64,000 nucleotides of DNA from the NCBI GenBank assembly GCA_013397455.1, contig VYZB01000125.1, forward strand, positions 1,503,900 through 1,567,899. Direction: 5' to 3'. The notes under the pieces were generated by a model. The model worked only from the letters and a program-made list of their open reading frames with translations. It had not been told where the DNA came from and searched no databases. Both the position numbers and the translations under genes were made by a program. Positions 30,001-43,200 of the stretch are shown in pieces (position 1 is the first letter of the stretch; each line of letters begins with the position of its first letter). Source of the stretch: Crotophaga sulcirostris (taxonomy: Eukaryota; Chordata; Aves; Cuculiformes; Crotophagidae).

Positions 30001-33000
30001 GAGATGACATTTCAAGATGCTTATCTGTACTAAAAAACTAAAACCTGAGATGACTACAGATGGACAGTTTACTAAAATAATATTTACAGATATGAGAGGC
30101 ACTTTTAGAGGGAAACTGTTTCATATTACTCCTTATCAACACCTCAGCATCACACTCACGTGGTGGACTTTCAGGCACGTTCTGACACTTTCTTCTCCAA
30201 CCATTAGCACTAAAACCCTGCTACTGACGTCATCGCTTTATCTTTCCATCTCAGCGAAACCCATACGAAGGGACACAGGCATGGCAATCAGTCTCTGTCC
30301 AAAACCCCTAGGAAAGCCTAACTTCATTTCTAACTTTATTGACTTGCCTTGATTTGTTGTTTCCTAATGCTCTATGTTTCCTTGAGCAGCTGTGTGGAAT
30401 GGTTTTACTACATGGCCAGGGTTTCAATTTAGTGTGTTAGTACTTTTGACCTAATTCAGTATAAATTGGCTCTTGTTTTTCTCAAAGATGAGGCCTGATT
30501 TATCCCCATTTATCCACAAAATTTTCCAGAGATTTTTAGATTTTGGATCAGCCCCAGAATCTTCAGTTCTTAAACTGCTGTGAAATGATTTATGTCTCTT
30601 CCCTCACACTTTCCTCTTCATTCTGAGAAATCTGTCAGAGATGTACAGTAGCTTTCTCTTCTTGGAAAGCAAAGGAAACTTGTTACATCATCCCATATTA
30701 AACTCCTGATTTTGTATATCCCCTCTGTGTGGGAGAATGATTGCAAAGGCAATGTCAAAGAGACCTGGAGGACAGACTCTACCTTGTTGTCTTGTTGCTC
30801 TTTGCTCAAAAAAAGAAAGAGAACGACAAATGAGTTTAGCTGGCATCATGCACCTTGAGAGAATTTTCAAAATACACATTTTGGTCTTTCTCACAGCAGA
30901 GACAATATCCAGAGCAATCCCAGGCTAGTCTACCATGCCAAGTCCTCTGCACTTGCTGCATGGGGCACATCCAGCTCCAAGGCAGCTGGGACAGCCCTGG
31001 AAGCCAAGCAGATGGAGCAGGACGGTCACTTGCCAGACACAGAGCACCATGTGCTCACAAGGAGATGCAGAGAACACCCTTTGCCATTGCTCTTTGGCAA
31101 CTACCTTTAAACCTGGCTCATTGTAACCTTATTCTGCAATTCATCTTGGATCAAAAAGAGCAGGAGGTTCAAACCACCCAGTAGAGAGGGCTAAGGGCTG
31201 CCATATAACCCTCACATCCCACGCTTGCTCAGATCTGGCACTGGAAGGAGCAGGACTGTACCCAGCTGTGAAGAATTTCTTCTCCATACAGGTCCCTGCT
31301 GGAAAACCTGCCAAAGGATGCTCTGGCCCAAGGTAAACTAGCACTGAATGAGAACAGGAGGAGCTGGCCAGGCATCCTCTCCAGACCAGCTGTGTTCACC
31401 CAAGCGCCAGTTGGGACAGGCCTTTCTGCCCGATATTGTTTGTTTTGTCCCAGGAGTAAAAATAGTTGGGCTTTGTCTTTTTGGGTGGGTACAAGTAATT
31501 TTTAATGGCAACTTGCCCATTCAAAATGCACTCTCCAGACTATTTCAAACAGTAAAAGCAGTTCTTTGCCAAAACCAAATGCTAATCCTTTATCTAAAGC
31601 TATTAAAATACTATCATTAATTCAAGCAGAAAAACAATGCTTCCTGCCAGAACCAAAGTTATCTTTTCTTATCGTTAGGTCATGAAGAGAAGCAGCAATA
31701 AATATAACAGTACACCAAAAAAAATTGTTGTTCAAATGAGTAAAAATAACTCTGTCAAAATAGGTGCGTGTAGCAGATATTTATCAAAAATATAGAACTG
31801 AATATAGTAGTTAAGTGGTTCTAAAATGAATGTGTGCTCTGGCATTTGCAGCCTGAATACCAGGATGCTGCTGGACTCTGGTCCCACAGGGTGGGTCAGC
31901 AGGGCCATGGGCTGCAGCAGGTGCAGGATCAGGCCACAAAAGCTTAGAGCTCCTCACTGCTGGACTACACCTAGCCCAAACCCAGGTGCAGCCCCTTGCA
32001 GGGTGGTTTTCCAGACCCAGTTTTTCCAGATCAGGGACACCACACTGGTGTCATCACCCACCATAGCATCACACAGCACCCTGTGCTGTGATAGGTGCTA
32101 CAGAATATCAGCCACGGGGAGCTCACCTGGATCCTGTAGCTGTGAGGCACTGGCAGATGTATCTCACAGTCAGCAAACAGAGGAGGGGTGTCCACAGCCA
32201 CATCCCAGGGCCCAACACCAGTGTCTCTGGAAAGTCCACAAGCCCACCTGGGGTGGGTGAACAAGGCAAGAAGAGACACAGGGTGGTAGGGACATGGGGA
32301 ACCTGCCCAGGTGCTCCTCAGTACTCAGAACCACCTCTGCTGGCAGTGGGAACACCCACTATCATCACCTGAAAAAAAAAAAAAAGCCCAAACCATTCCA
32401 GCTGCCGAGTGCTCCTCTCACTGATGCTTTAGCTGTAGGTCTTCCCTAAGAAGCTAAGCCTGGTTCCCCAGGTACCATCAGCTGCAGAGAACAGACACTT
32501 GCAGGGGACTAGGCGTGAGCAAATTCATCAGAGCTGACAGGAAGAAGCACCCATCTCCCCTTGCAGCCTGGGTGCAGGGATGGGAGAGCTTGCTGGCTCA
32601 TGCAGTCTCTGTGCACTTCTTCAACTTTTTCATTAGAGAAAGCATTACAGAGTAGCCTAAGGTGGGAGGAGAGGGGTAGTTTTGCCCTGTCCTGCACGGC
32701 CTCAGGGAAGCCAACTGCCCCAGAACGATGATCCAGTTACCCCATGGGGCTCAATGACTGGAAGAGTGCTGCAGCTCACAGAGCATGTTTGCAGCTGGCA
32801 CTGGCAAAACCTTATGAGAAATAAGGGTGACAGAGCCTGCTGAAAGGGGACAGAGCCACAGAGTGAGCCCCACTTCTAACTGATACTAGCATGCACCTAC
32901 TTTCACGGGACTGGAACCAGTTCCTGTTTTGCAACCACCAACCTCCCACTGCAAGAGTGGAAGCTGGGAAAGAACAAAAAAAATCAAATCTGGCTTATGC

Positions 33001-36000
33001 ATTGCTGAGAGGCTGCCTCTGTGCAGGCTGGTGCATGGCCATCCCCATCCCACAGAGGAGCAGCAGTGAGTGTCTGGTGTCCCCAGCCCTGTGGGCTCCT
33101 GGCATGTGTGTGCACAACTGCTAACAACAGCCTATGCTTGGGTGCTGCCCTCTGCAGAAAGTTCTAATGCTGACTGAAGAAAGTTATACGTAATTCTTCT
33201 CCTTTCTTTTACTTTGGAAACATAACACAAGCTGAAAGTTCAAGAATTTTTCATTTTCTATTACATACTTCAAAAACATAACTGAAGTAATTTCTTAGTG
33301 CAGTGGGGTGAGGTACAAATCTATTTCACAGTTGTGTGTACTAACATCATCTCCTTACTCGATTCACGATTCATGTTCAACACAGCCAAGCTCCACACCA
33401 CTATATGTTTGGTTGGTGCAGTTCTATTGCAGCATTTGCTGGATGCAAACTGTATGAAGACATCCTTGTCTCTATTCTAGGAAATGTTTAATATGCTGGG
33501 GGGAAACAAAAATATAAAGCCAGGTAGTTTGAAAATGCATAGTTGATGTGATCTCTTGAAAGATTTTTTTTGTCCCAAGGGAAAAAAAATATTAAAAGCT
33601 CAGTCAAGATTCATTAGCAATTTCCATGCTTCATTTAAGATTGTCCACATGGAAATTTTCTTTTCATAGGCTAAATCATTGTGATTTTCCCTAACAGCAG
33701 AGCCCCCAGTCTCAGCAAAGAGCTGGTTTAGAGGTCTGTCACTAAGCAACCATAAATTCAGCACACTTGAGCACGTATTTGCTTGTCATCACCCATTACA
33801 GCCCTCTACATAAGCAGGGCTAATCTCAGCATTTGGATCTAACAAAAAAACAGGCAACTTCAGAGGAAGTGCAAGTGCCCAGTGTCAGTGCCAGGACCAC
33901 CATGGCTCTACAGCCATTGTTCCACTCTTTTCCTATGGAAAGAGAAGGCCTGCCTTGTCATATCTTTGAACATGTTTCAACAACGGATGACAAAGACTGT
34001 TTACCCCTCTTCTGCTTGAAATGCCACAGGTTTTGGAGAGGACAGAGTAGAAAAGTATTCACGTACTGGAAGGAAACGGGATGGCAAGACTGCTGTTGAC
34101 TTGCAATGCTATCATTTAATGCCATGACAATCAGCCAAGTTCCCTCTTCTAGAGATGGGGAATTTGCTCCTTTACTCTCACTTCACCTTCCTCCAACTTT
34201 TACTCTTGTTCCCCATTGCCCTTGGCCCTCATAAAGCTGTGTCATTCCTGTGTGATGTTGTACCCAGAGCAGGTACCTGCCCTACTGCCATCTGTGCCAG
34301 GCCCTGTGTCCACCAGCTCCAGGGGAGCCGTGGAGGACTCCACACTAGGATGGGGAGCCACAGCAATGTCTGTGTGAAAGAGGGGTTCAACAGAGGTGAC
34401 ATCCCAAAGCACCATTACAAATTGCCACCGGTTTGCAAGGAAGAGGGGTCTGTGTGGTATCTGACAGCATTTGACCCTCCAGATGATATCTTCTCTAGTG
34501 CTTCTGTAGTGACAAGAAATCTATCTGAGAAGATGTACTACCCAACAGGATGCCCTGCACTGATCCTACATGGCAAAACACATGGTCTAAGCTGCCCCAT
34601 GCTGCCCAGGGGTAACCTGCACTCATACACTGGCTCAGCCCAACACCCCGGGGATACACAGGCTTGGAAATCACCAATTTGCCCAAAATCCTTTGGCCAT
34701 AGCTACATTAATCCAGAACCAACCTCCGTTTTCAGCAGCCCTCAGTGGCATTGAAGCCTGGGAGTATAAGAACACCTGGAGAAAGAACAGTGATGGAGCA
34801 GTGATAATGAGGCAGTGTGGAGCTGGTGAAGATGCTACACCAAAATCCCTGAACTTTGGCTTAACAAAGCTCGGCTAAATTGGAAAAAAAAGAGAACCAA
34901 AACCCCAAAACAACAACAAAAACACCCAGAGCAACCCTTTCCTTCTGGGCCACAAAATATTAAGCAGGTCACCCTCTGCCAGTCTGATACTGGCAGCAGT
35001 CTCAGCGGGCACAGCCACCTGGCAGCACATAGAGGGGCTGAAGAATTTCAGGCTGGTGTGCCAGATCAAACAAAGTGTAAAATGGACAGCTAGAAAGCAG
35101 TGCAAAGCTGCAGGAGAGAACAAAGACGAGTCCCAGGCTGCCTGCCTTCTCAGCTTTTTCATCTCATCCACTGCTTTGAAATATCGGATACACGAGAAAA
35201 AGAAATGGATCTGAAAATGATCTTCCAGGGGAATTTGTTCAGGTAGATTTGTCCAGCTTAGTGCTGTTCTATCGAAATCAGTTGCCAAAACTAAGTTGTT
35301 TTAGTGACGGGCAATCTCCTTACTGATTTCAAACTCACTCAGAAAACAGTCTGCTGTGAATCAGTCCTCTCCTTCTAATCATCTGGAATAAAGTCACTGC
35401 TACATCTTGTGTCCTGCTTTGTCTCCCAGATCATTCCATGCTGCAGCATCCTTTGCTCCAGTGTGACAGCACAAATCCAAGTGCCAACAGCACATCCCTG
35501 CACTGGTGGGAGACATCAGCTATAAAACCTCTTGCATTTAGAAGAAACATTTAATTTGCAGCACCCACCCAGAAAACTCTTGATGTTTCACCATACTGTG
35601 GATCACATTGTCAGGATTTTTCCAGTTCCCAGTGTCGCACCCTCTGTCCTCTCCTGGTTGGACAGGAGCTATGCCAGGGAGCTCAGGTCAGGCAGCACCA
35701 ACAGCACTGCCAACCCTGTGCCAGGGTAGAGCTGCTGCTGGGATCTTGGGGGCACCGGCTGCTGCACACACAGTTCCTCCTTCCTGGCAAGGTCCAACAC
35801 CTGAACCTCGGGCAACCTGATCACAGAAGAGAGGATGCTGTGACATTAAGTCCTGATGCAAAACCCGAATTTCACAATGTCACATTCCAGTACAGTGTGG
35901 CAGGCAGCAGCACCAGCAGATTGGCACCTATAGCCCTTAACAGCCAAGTTACACTACAGCCCACCTAGTGCTTGAGCTGACAACAGGCACAGCAGGGGTG

Positions 36001-36993
36001 ACCAGGACGGCTGCTCCAGAGAGCAGGGGTGACATCAGTCCCATCCCATCAGTGCTGCCCATACCTGGCTTGTTGAGGTAGGAGGAGAAGCAGGGGACTC
36101 TTGGCTCCCACACACCACTGGATCCTCATTCCTGCTCAGAAAAAAACGTATACATAAGCTATCACAAATCAAATTCATTCTGGAGGCAGACAGGCTGGGC
36201 AGGGAAGCTTTAGATCAGTCTGTGGTCTCCTTCACAGCAGCAGCAGCAAGGGGATAATGAATCTTTGCAAAGGAAATAAGGAGACAGTGGTCTGTTCTCT
36301 GTCAGAGGGGAAATGAAGGAGCCTCACTGGGCTCTGCTACACTTCTGTGGGTTTGGGTCTATAAAACATTTAGTTACACCCTGCTTGTCGAAGATGACGG
36401 AACAAAAAGGCAAATTTTCAAACAGGGCATCTACAGGGTATATTGAGGCTTCCATAAGGACCATCCTCACCAAAGTCAGATGTAAACTCTCCTCTGCTTC
36501 AATAGAGCAGCCCAAACTCTAGTGCTCACGTCCACTGTGCCAGCATGCAAACACACCTGCAGAAGGTATAACTTAAAGACAGAAATTACTGCAGTTTAGA
36601 GAATCACTTGCTTCCCTTTTACTGCCTGCACACCTACTCATCCAGCCCTCTTTCTTAAGGGAAAAAGGCACACACAGCACGTTCACACGATGCCACTCTC
36701 AGCCTTTCTTGCTCTCTCCATCCTCTTCTAGCGACTCCGAAGCGTCCGTCCCTGTTTCTCACTGCCCAAGCAGGCAGAAGCTGGGATAGGAAAACCTGTC
36801 CATGACAGCTATGAGGAAGCCCCAGCAAAGTCTGGCTGTTTCCTTTAGGAGGGAAATCCAGCAGATCCAACTTTTCCCAAGGAAAACCAGAGCCAGGCAG
36901 AGCAGGGGCCGGGCCAGAGGAGGATGCTCGGGCAGAGCCTCACTAGATGGTGCTGTCGGTTCGGGAACGGCAGCCCCACACTGCTGGAAAACA
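24017..36993. other. Gene-free interval between SSUH2 and CAV3, left part
   Basis: About 13 kb with no recognised exon. It must hold the SSUH2 5' UTR and promoter just above 24016, but I cannot place them. There is a 14-base A run at 32372-32385 and a perfect CRE palindrome at 30225-30232. The open frames are unrecognised; the longest is 199 codons at 34155-34754. Confidence 0.6.
30225..30232. promoter_or_regulatory. Perfect CRE palindrome TGACGTCA
   Basis: A full-length cAMP-response element consensus lies about 6.2 kb upstream of the SSUH2 start codon. CREB/ATF proteins bind this palindrome. One such match is expected by chance about every 65 kb, fewer with CpG depletion. Function is unproven. 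Confidence 0.25.
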
Positions 36994-37241
36994 GGATCAC
37001 AGTATCACAGTATCACACAGTATAACCAGGTTGGAAGAGACCTCTGAGATCATCAAGTCCAACCTATAAGCCAACACTAACACCAACTCATCACCTAAAC
37101 CATGGCACTCAGTGCTTCATCCAGTCTTCCCTTAAACACATCCAGGGTCGGCGACTCCACCACCTCCCTGGGCAGCGCATTCCAGTGGCCAATCACCCTT
37201 TCAGTGTAGAACTTCTTCCTAACATCAAGTCTAACCCTCAC
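36994..37241 (-). mobile_element. 5'-truncated CR1 LINE fragment
   Basis: The plus strand begins with tail repeats (ATCACAGTATCACAGTATCA), then AGGTTGGAAGAGACCTCTGA, TCATCAAGTCCAACC and CTCCACCACCTCCCTGGGCA, and ends in the AGAACTTCTTCCTAACATC region. The element therefore reads on the minus strand with its 3' end at 36994. Tail and body match the fragment at 20334-20456 and differ from the copy at 16151-16633. About 250 bp of the 3' end survives. Confidence 0.92.
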
Positions 37242-40200
37242 TTTCCTTCGCCGATGTGTTTGTTACAAAAAACTAGAGATATTTTCTTCGCTTTCTCCGG
37301 AGTGATTCATTTCCCTACAGTGCAGTCGTGGTGCCATGAAATTATCATGGAAAAAAATAACTAAGAGCACAAATCTGCCTTGCGCTTCGAAGAACAGTCC
37401 TGAAATACTCCTTGGTTTAAAACTCTTACAGTAGTTGCCCATAAGTGCACCCGGGTTGGCTGCCCTGAAGCTGTCCTCTGCAGAGGTTTAGGTGATGCTC
37501 ACAGCACTGGCTCAGGGATGCAGGGACAGCGAAGTGACAAACAGAGGATGCAAAGCCCTCCCGACCTCTGGAGTTAGTCAGGACCTTGAGTCCTCATGTC
37601 TGTTTTGGAAAAAATGTGATGAAGGATTCAAAAGTTTGGCTTCTTTCTGAACTGAAACAAGCCCTCTAGATTCCATTAAAAATGTCAGTTGAATGTTCAG
37701 GCTTTTCACACTGTGTTATTTGTTGCATGAAGTACAAAAAACTGTATTTTGAAGTGGAAAATCATTTCCAAATCACAGTTTGAAATATTTTGGTAGCGTG
37801 AAAATACACCATGTCCAGCTCCAAAGGTCTCCAATACCATAGTGATCCAAAATGAAAGTCTAGTTAAATAATTCCAGTTTGATAAAATATTTAAGGCCAG
37901 TATATCTACTACCAACATCTATTTTTCAGTCAAAGCTCCTAGAGGCATATCTATTCTTCAGTCACCTGTATGAAATATTCCTTTCACCTACTTTAAAGAA
38001 TCTATACAGAAGCTTTTTAAAAATAAAGGCTATTTCATGAGAGCTCTACACAGGAGAAAATTTAAACTCAGTCCTTACTCTGCACACGCTTAAAGATATT
38101 TTCTAAAACTCCTGCACCATTGCACTTAAGCCTTCCAAAATAAAGTCAGAAGTGCTTAGATTTGTTTTTCCCCTCCCTCTCTACTTTCTACTACCAAGTA
38201 GAAAATGCCCAGTCATTAGTTTTAGAAGGGATATACACTGTGATTGTATCAGTTCATTTGTGATGGATCATAGATTATTAATAACATTTTAAAGAAAGAA
38301 GAGCTATAGCCATGTCCACACAACAGTCACAAGGAGGGTGAAATATGCTCCAAACACTGGGGATTGATGATGCTGACAATGCTCAAGGTCTTCCCTGGAA
38401 GGTGGTGGTGATATGCCCAGCTCTGAAAGGTGCAAACCATTATCACTTCTACCACCTCTGATCAAGATTTGGTAGCTCAGCAGCTCTGGAAATGATGCCA
38501 ACAATGTAGACTGACAAAAAAAAAAGCAGCATTTGGCCCCGAGTCCCTCCAATATTTGTTTTTACTATAAAAGGAGAATTGGACTGTAGATGACACATGG
38601 GTTAGCTGATTTAGTTACACAAGTAACTGGGAAAACAAAGTGTTATATGCTTTCAAATGCCCTTTTCTGCTTTTGACAGTTCAAATTCTTTTTAAACTTC
38701 ACCTCAGGCTACATTAGTTGTTCTGCCTCCAGACCTGCAGCTATTCTATTTTAAGCACTGATAAGCATGGTCTCACTGCCAGGCACTGCTCATCTCAGAG
38801 CATCTGCATCCGCTGACTGCCTTGAAGAGCTTGTCAGTAAACCCAGCTCTTTGGTCTTCTGCAGATTCAAAAATATTGTTTTTCCTAAAGGAATGAAGCC
38901 ATAACTGTGGCCACTTAGGTTTGGAAAAGAGACTCCGTGGGGTTCGGCTGAGGATTTCCTTCATTGTTCTCATTCTGTGATCATGCCACCAAACCCAACG
39001 GCCCAGGTTAGTGTCTTTCTCCTCCTCATCTCCTGGATTTTCCTGAGCGACACTTGGTCATCATAAGTTCCTGCTTCCTAGTGGCAATCTGGAGGCAGAC
39101 AGTGCTGGAGAGCAGACCAGGATCTAGCACAGCAGATTCTAGCTCTGCTTCCAGCAGGTGTTAGGCTCAAAGCCTCAGAGGGTTACTGTTATTATTTTTG
39201 TTTTACAGCCATTTTATGAAAACTACCAAACAATAAAAAAATTACAGCCTCAAAAGCAATAACAGTAAAAGAAGGACAGCAGAGAGTTTAATCTAAAGCA
39301 GCACAGAGCAATCTGGGAGTTCTGTCTTGAATCCAGTTACTTTATGAACTGGAGATAGGAGCCAAACTGTAAAATGTGTAATGTGGATTCTCAAACAAGA
39401 AACCTGAAGCTGCCCAGAGCTGCAGGAGCTGTTTGAGGCTATCTCTAACTGCAGGATGAGCAACAAATATCTTTGTTACAATAAAGAAAATGGGAGGGCA
39501 GGGTGGAAGCATGTGAAGTGAAGACTCAGGGAGTGAAGGAGATTCACCCTCAGCAGCCACCCAGCCCTAGGCCTCTCCTCAAGCTACAGCCAGCCTTGGA
39601 AATGCAAACTCTCCATGGCACATCCGAGGAGCCCAGGTCTGCTATGACTGTATTTTAAAAAATCCTCACCCAGTCCCTTAAGGGACACCAACATCCCCTA
39701 CTCCTCCTCTGCTTGCCAGTGTATTTACCACAAAAAGGAAGGATTTTCTACCCATGTAAGGCCCTGTTAAGATAAAATTTGCTGTTAGCCTTGCCTTTCC
39801 ACTTGCATGTCAATGCAGCTCAGCAGCCACCCTCATCCTTCACAGGTGGAGCAGACATTACTCCCTTGTCTAGAACAGGAATTGCATCTGTTGTCAAAGA
39901 AAAATAACTTCAATGTACAGTGAGAAAGCCTCAGAGGCACAGTTTCACGTGTGTGTTGTGTAACTGCATTTCACCTCACTTAGCATGGAGAGAAGGCTCT
40001 GACTGAGCTGTACGAGTGTGCCATACACCTCCACCACCATTCAGCCACACAAGCTAAACCCGTGACAGGAAGGACTGTCGTCACCCTCCATCCTCACCAC
40101 TGGACGTATTCCTCCTAACACCCAGCTCTTCCCTAGCACATTTAAGCCCATTGTGTTCTGCCCTGCTCATAACAGACATGCAAACAAAGCGATTGCTTTT

Positions 40201-43200
40201 TCCATGCATCAGTCGTCAAAGCATCTGCACAGCATCGCTGGAAAAAATTGAGCTGAAAATATCAAAATGGGATTTTTGATTGCTCTGCTTAGGTGGGGGG
40301 AGGGCATTTGCAACAAAGAACACGACAAAATAGACATGAGCACCCAAAATATTCACATATTCATCTCAGAAAAAAAAAAAACTGATGGAAAAAGTTGCCC
40401 TTCTGCTTGTAACCATGTCCTGAGGATGAATAATTTTGGCTTTTTCCAAGAAAGGGCTCCAAATCAACAATAACAGCAGGGCTTCAGGCTACTTCCTATC
40501 ACCAAGGGACATGGTTGGTTGATCTTGCCATTTAGTCCTGCTGACAATTCAAGAAGGGCAGGTCAGTTCTGGATGTGACTGTGTACACCCCCAGACTTCT
40601 CAGCTCTGCACCTCCACTGCCAAGGACCCAGCAGTTGAATCCCAACTCACTGAGTTGACCTTTGTTAGAACAGAAACCCACCTGCCTCTCTCTACAAGGA
40701 GACATAGCATCATCTCCCCACCATGCAGGCAACTCAAGGAGTAGGAACCTCAGCTCAGAGGTTCAAGCTGCCTTTGCAGTTCTCCACAAGCTGCATCACA
40801 GCACTTCAGAGACTCCAGCATGTTTTGCTTGTTTTCTTCAGGGATGTGCAACTTTCCCTTTTGCCCCCTCCATATCTAAGTAGTAGGGCTTAAATGATGG
40901 AAGATAGTCTTGAAAGTAATAAAGCTTTATCGCCAAATTCTTTTTCTTATTATAAAAACAAGGGATAGAATAATATTTATTCAATCACACGGCTATTAAA
41001 GTATCTATTTTTCTGGACTCTGGCACTGCTTTCCCAAAAGACAGCATTTTCTTCGTGAAATACCAGCAAGTCTTGGGCATGACTTTAGAGAGCACCAGAA
41101 ATAGTGTGTGGAAGGAGAAAAGCAGTATCGCTTTTTTCCACATATGGATACCAGCTCCAATGAGGAATATACACACACACAAACATCCCTTTCGATTCTG
41201 ACATAGCTGTGATCTTGTTAGACCTTCTTCTACTTTGTCTTCCATCTATATCATTATCAATTACATTTTCTTGTACTCTATTTTTGTGCATCTTTTGCTT
41301 CAGTTTCAGAGTGACTCAATCACAGCTGCTCCTTCAGCCCCCACAAACACCCCCAGTAACTCCTTCCTCACCTGATGCAGAGAGGGTCATCAGGGCACTG
41401 CCTCCACCCTGAATCTGCAGCCTGAGAACAAGGTGGACACATTTCCACATCCCTTCCACTTGGATACTTAAGGTGTCGCAGCTTCTCTTGGACATTCTCA
41501 AGTAGCAATGGCTCTTCCACATTGGGCGTGGACCTGCCAAACGTCCATTCCTGTCTTGCTCATGCCTGCCCCAAGCACTGCAATGAAGGCAATTATACCA
41601 TCCTTTGCTTTCACTGCTGCCAGCCTTTTCATTGATCCCTGTGTCACCTCAAAGATGATCAGTCCTGTCATAGCTCAGGCAGGGTCTTGGTGGCAATTTC
41701 CACCTGCCCTGCTGTGCTCAGTAGGGCCATACCACCCTGGTGGGCTGGCTGCAGTGTCAGCGTACGCTTGTGTAGTTTTCTAATGTGTTTCTGCCATTTT
41801 CCATAATGTCCTTCAGACTTGAAGTCAACGTGTAAAGCCATTTTGTGACACCTGGAGAGCCACTCAGGTCCAAGTCTTGATCTGATTGCCCGGAAGTCTT
41901 TTCCCTGCTGATAAATTCCCACAGCCCAGCTGCCAGCATAGCTCAAGGTAATTAAGTTGACTCTTCATACCAAGGTGTGCACCAAGGGCTGCATCCCTCT
42001 GCAGCCAGACTTGCTCTTGCACTGCTGAAGGCTATGGCTAAGCTCCTATTTGTCCTAGAAGGGCAGAGCTCTTCCAAGAAAGCTTAAATTGGTGCACAAA
42101 GACTGTCCAACTGCATCTAAGCAACCGCCATGCTGTGGTTTGAACAAGGGCATGCTGTTACAAGCATTCGTTGTTTTTATTGTACAGTCAGGGAAGTCTA
42201 TGGATATTAATTCATTTAGGGTTATTTATGACAGCTGAAGCAACATCAGCACAGGCCAGACCCCAGCTGGAATTACTGACTGCAAGTGGCTTTAGCCATG
42301 GCAGATATATCAGCACCTCACAGGATTTGGCTCTTGCATACTTAAAGGCAAAGAAAAAACTATTAGTTTTTCCAGTCTTCACCATCCTGTCTTGCAGCTA
42401 AAATGTTTCCTTTAATAGAGCGTAGCTTGCTGTATCGAGCAGCCATCCATCTCAGAGACCTAAAATTGTACCAGGTTCTGCAGCAAAATTAAAACTTAGA
42501 TGCAGGAAAATAAGGCATAGAATCTTCAGTAGCTACAAACCCATCAGATATCTAACCAGGTTCAGCAACCACAATTTAGACTACAAGGATTTCTGTATCA
42601 GGCCCCGGTGCACCAAAGGCTCTGTCTCCCGGCCCCACTGAGGGGTCTCCCTGGAGAGCCAGGCTGAGAGTCTTACATAAAACCCATGAGAAAATGGGAA
42701 AATATCCTGCTCTGCACTGTCAACATACCAGAAGAGTCTAGGCTCCAGCTGCAGCCTCCCCTTCAAGCTGCCTGCAAGCAACTTAAAAGTTTTATTCTAG
42801 GGATGTGGACAGTCCAAGATGAAATGCCAAAAAAGCTGTCTGTAGGATAAAGGCAATAGAACAAAGTAAAGAGTATTTCTTCTATTTCTCCCTTTTATCC
42901 TGAGCATAGTTATCAATAACTTTATGCACTAAAGTTTTTCATTTAAAATCTGTGTCTTCCACTTTTCAGCTCTTAGACACTAATAAAATTACCCCGTTCC
43001 TATACATGTTACAAATGGTTTTGGGTACCCTGTTTACATTAAAACAACGCAAATTAGGTACTAGGTACTGGCTATGCTCCAGTGGACGTGAGAGCATCGA
43101 CGTTCCTAGAGTTATAATGCTTCCTCCAAAGATTAGATTTATATCTACATCCAAGCTAAATAAATCATGTACCATGGTCCCTACAACAGCTCACTTATCA

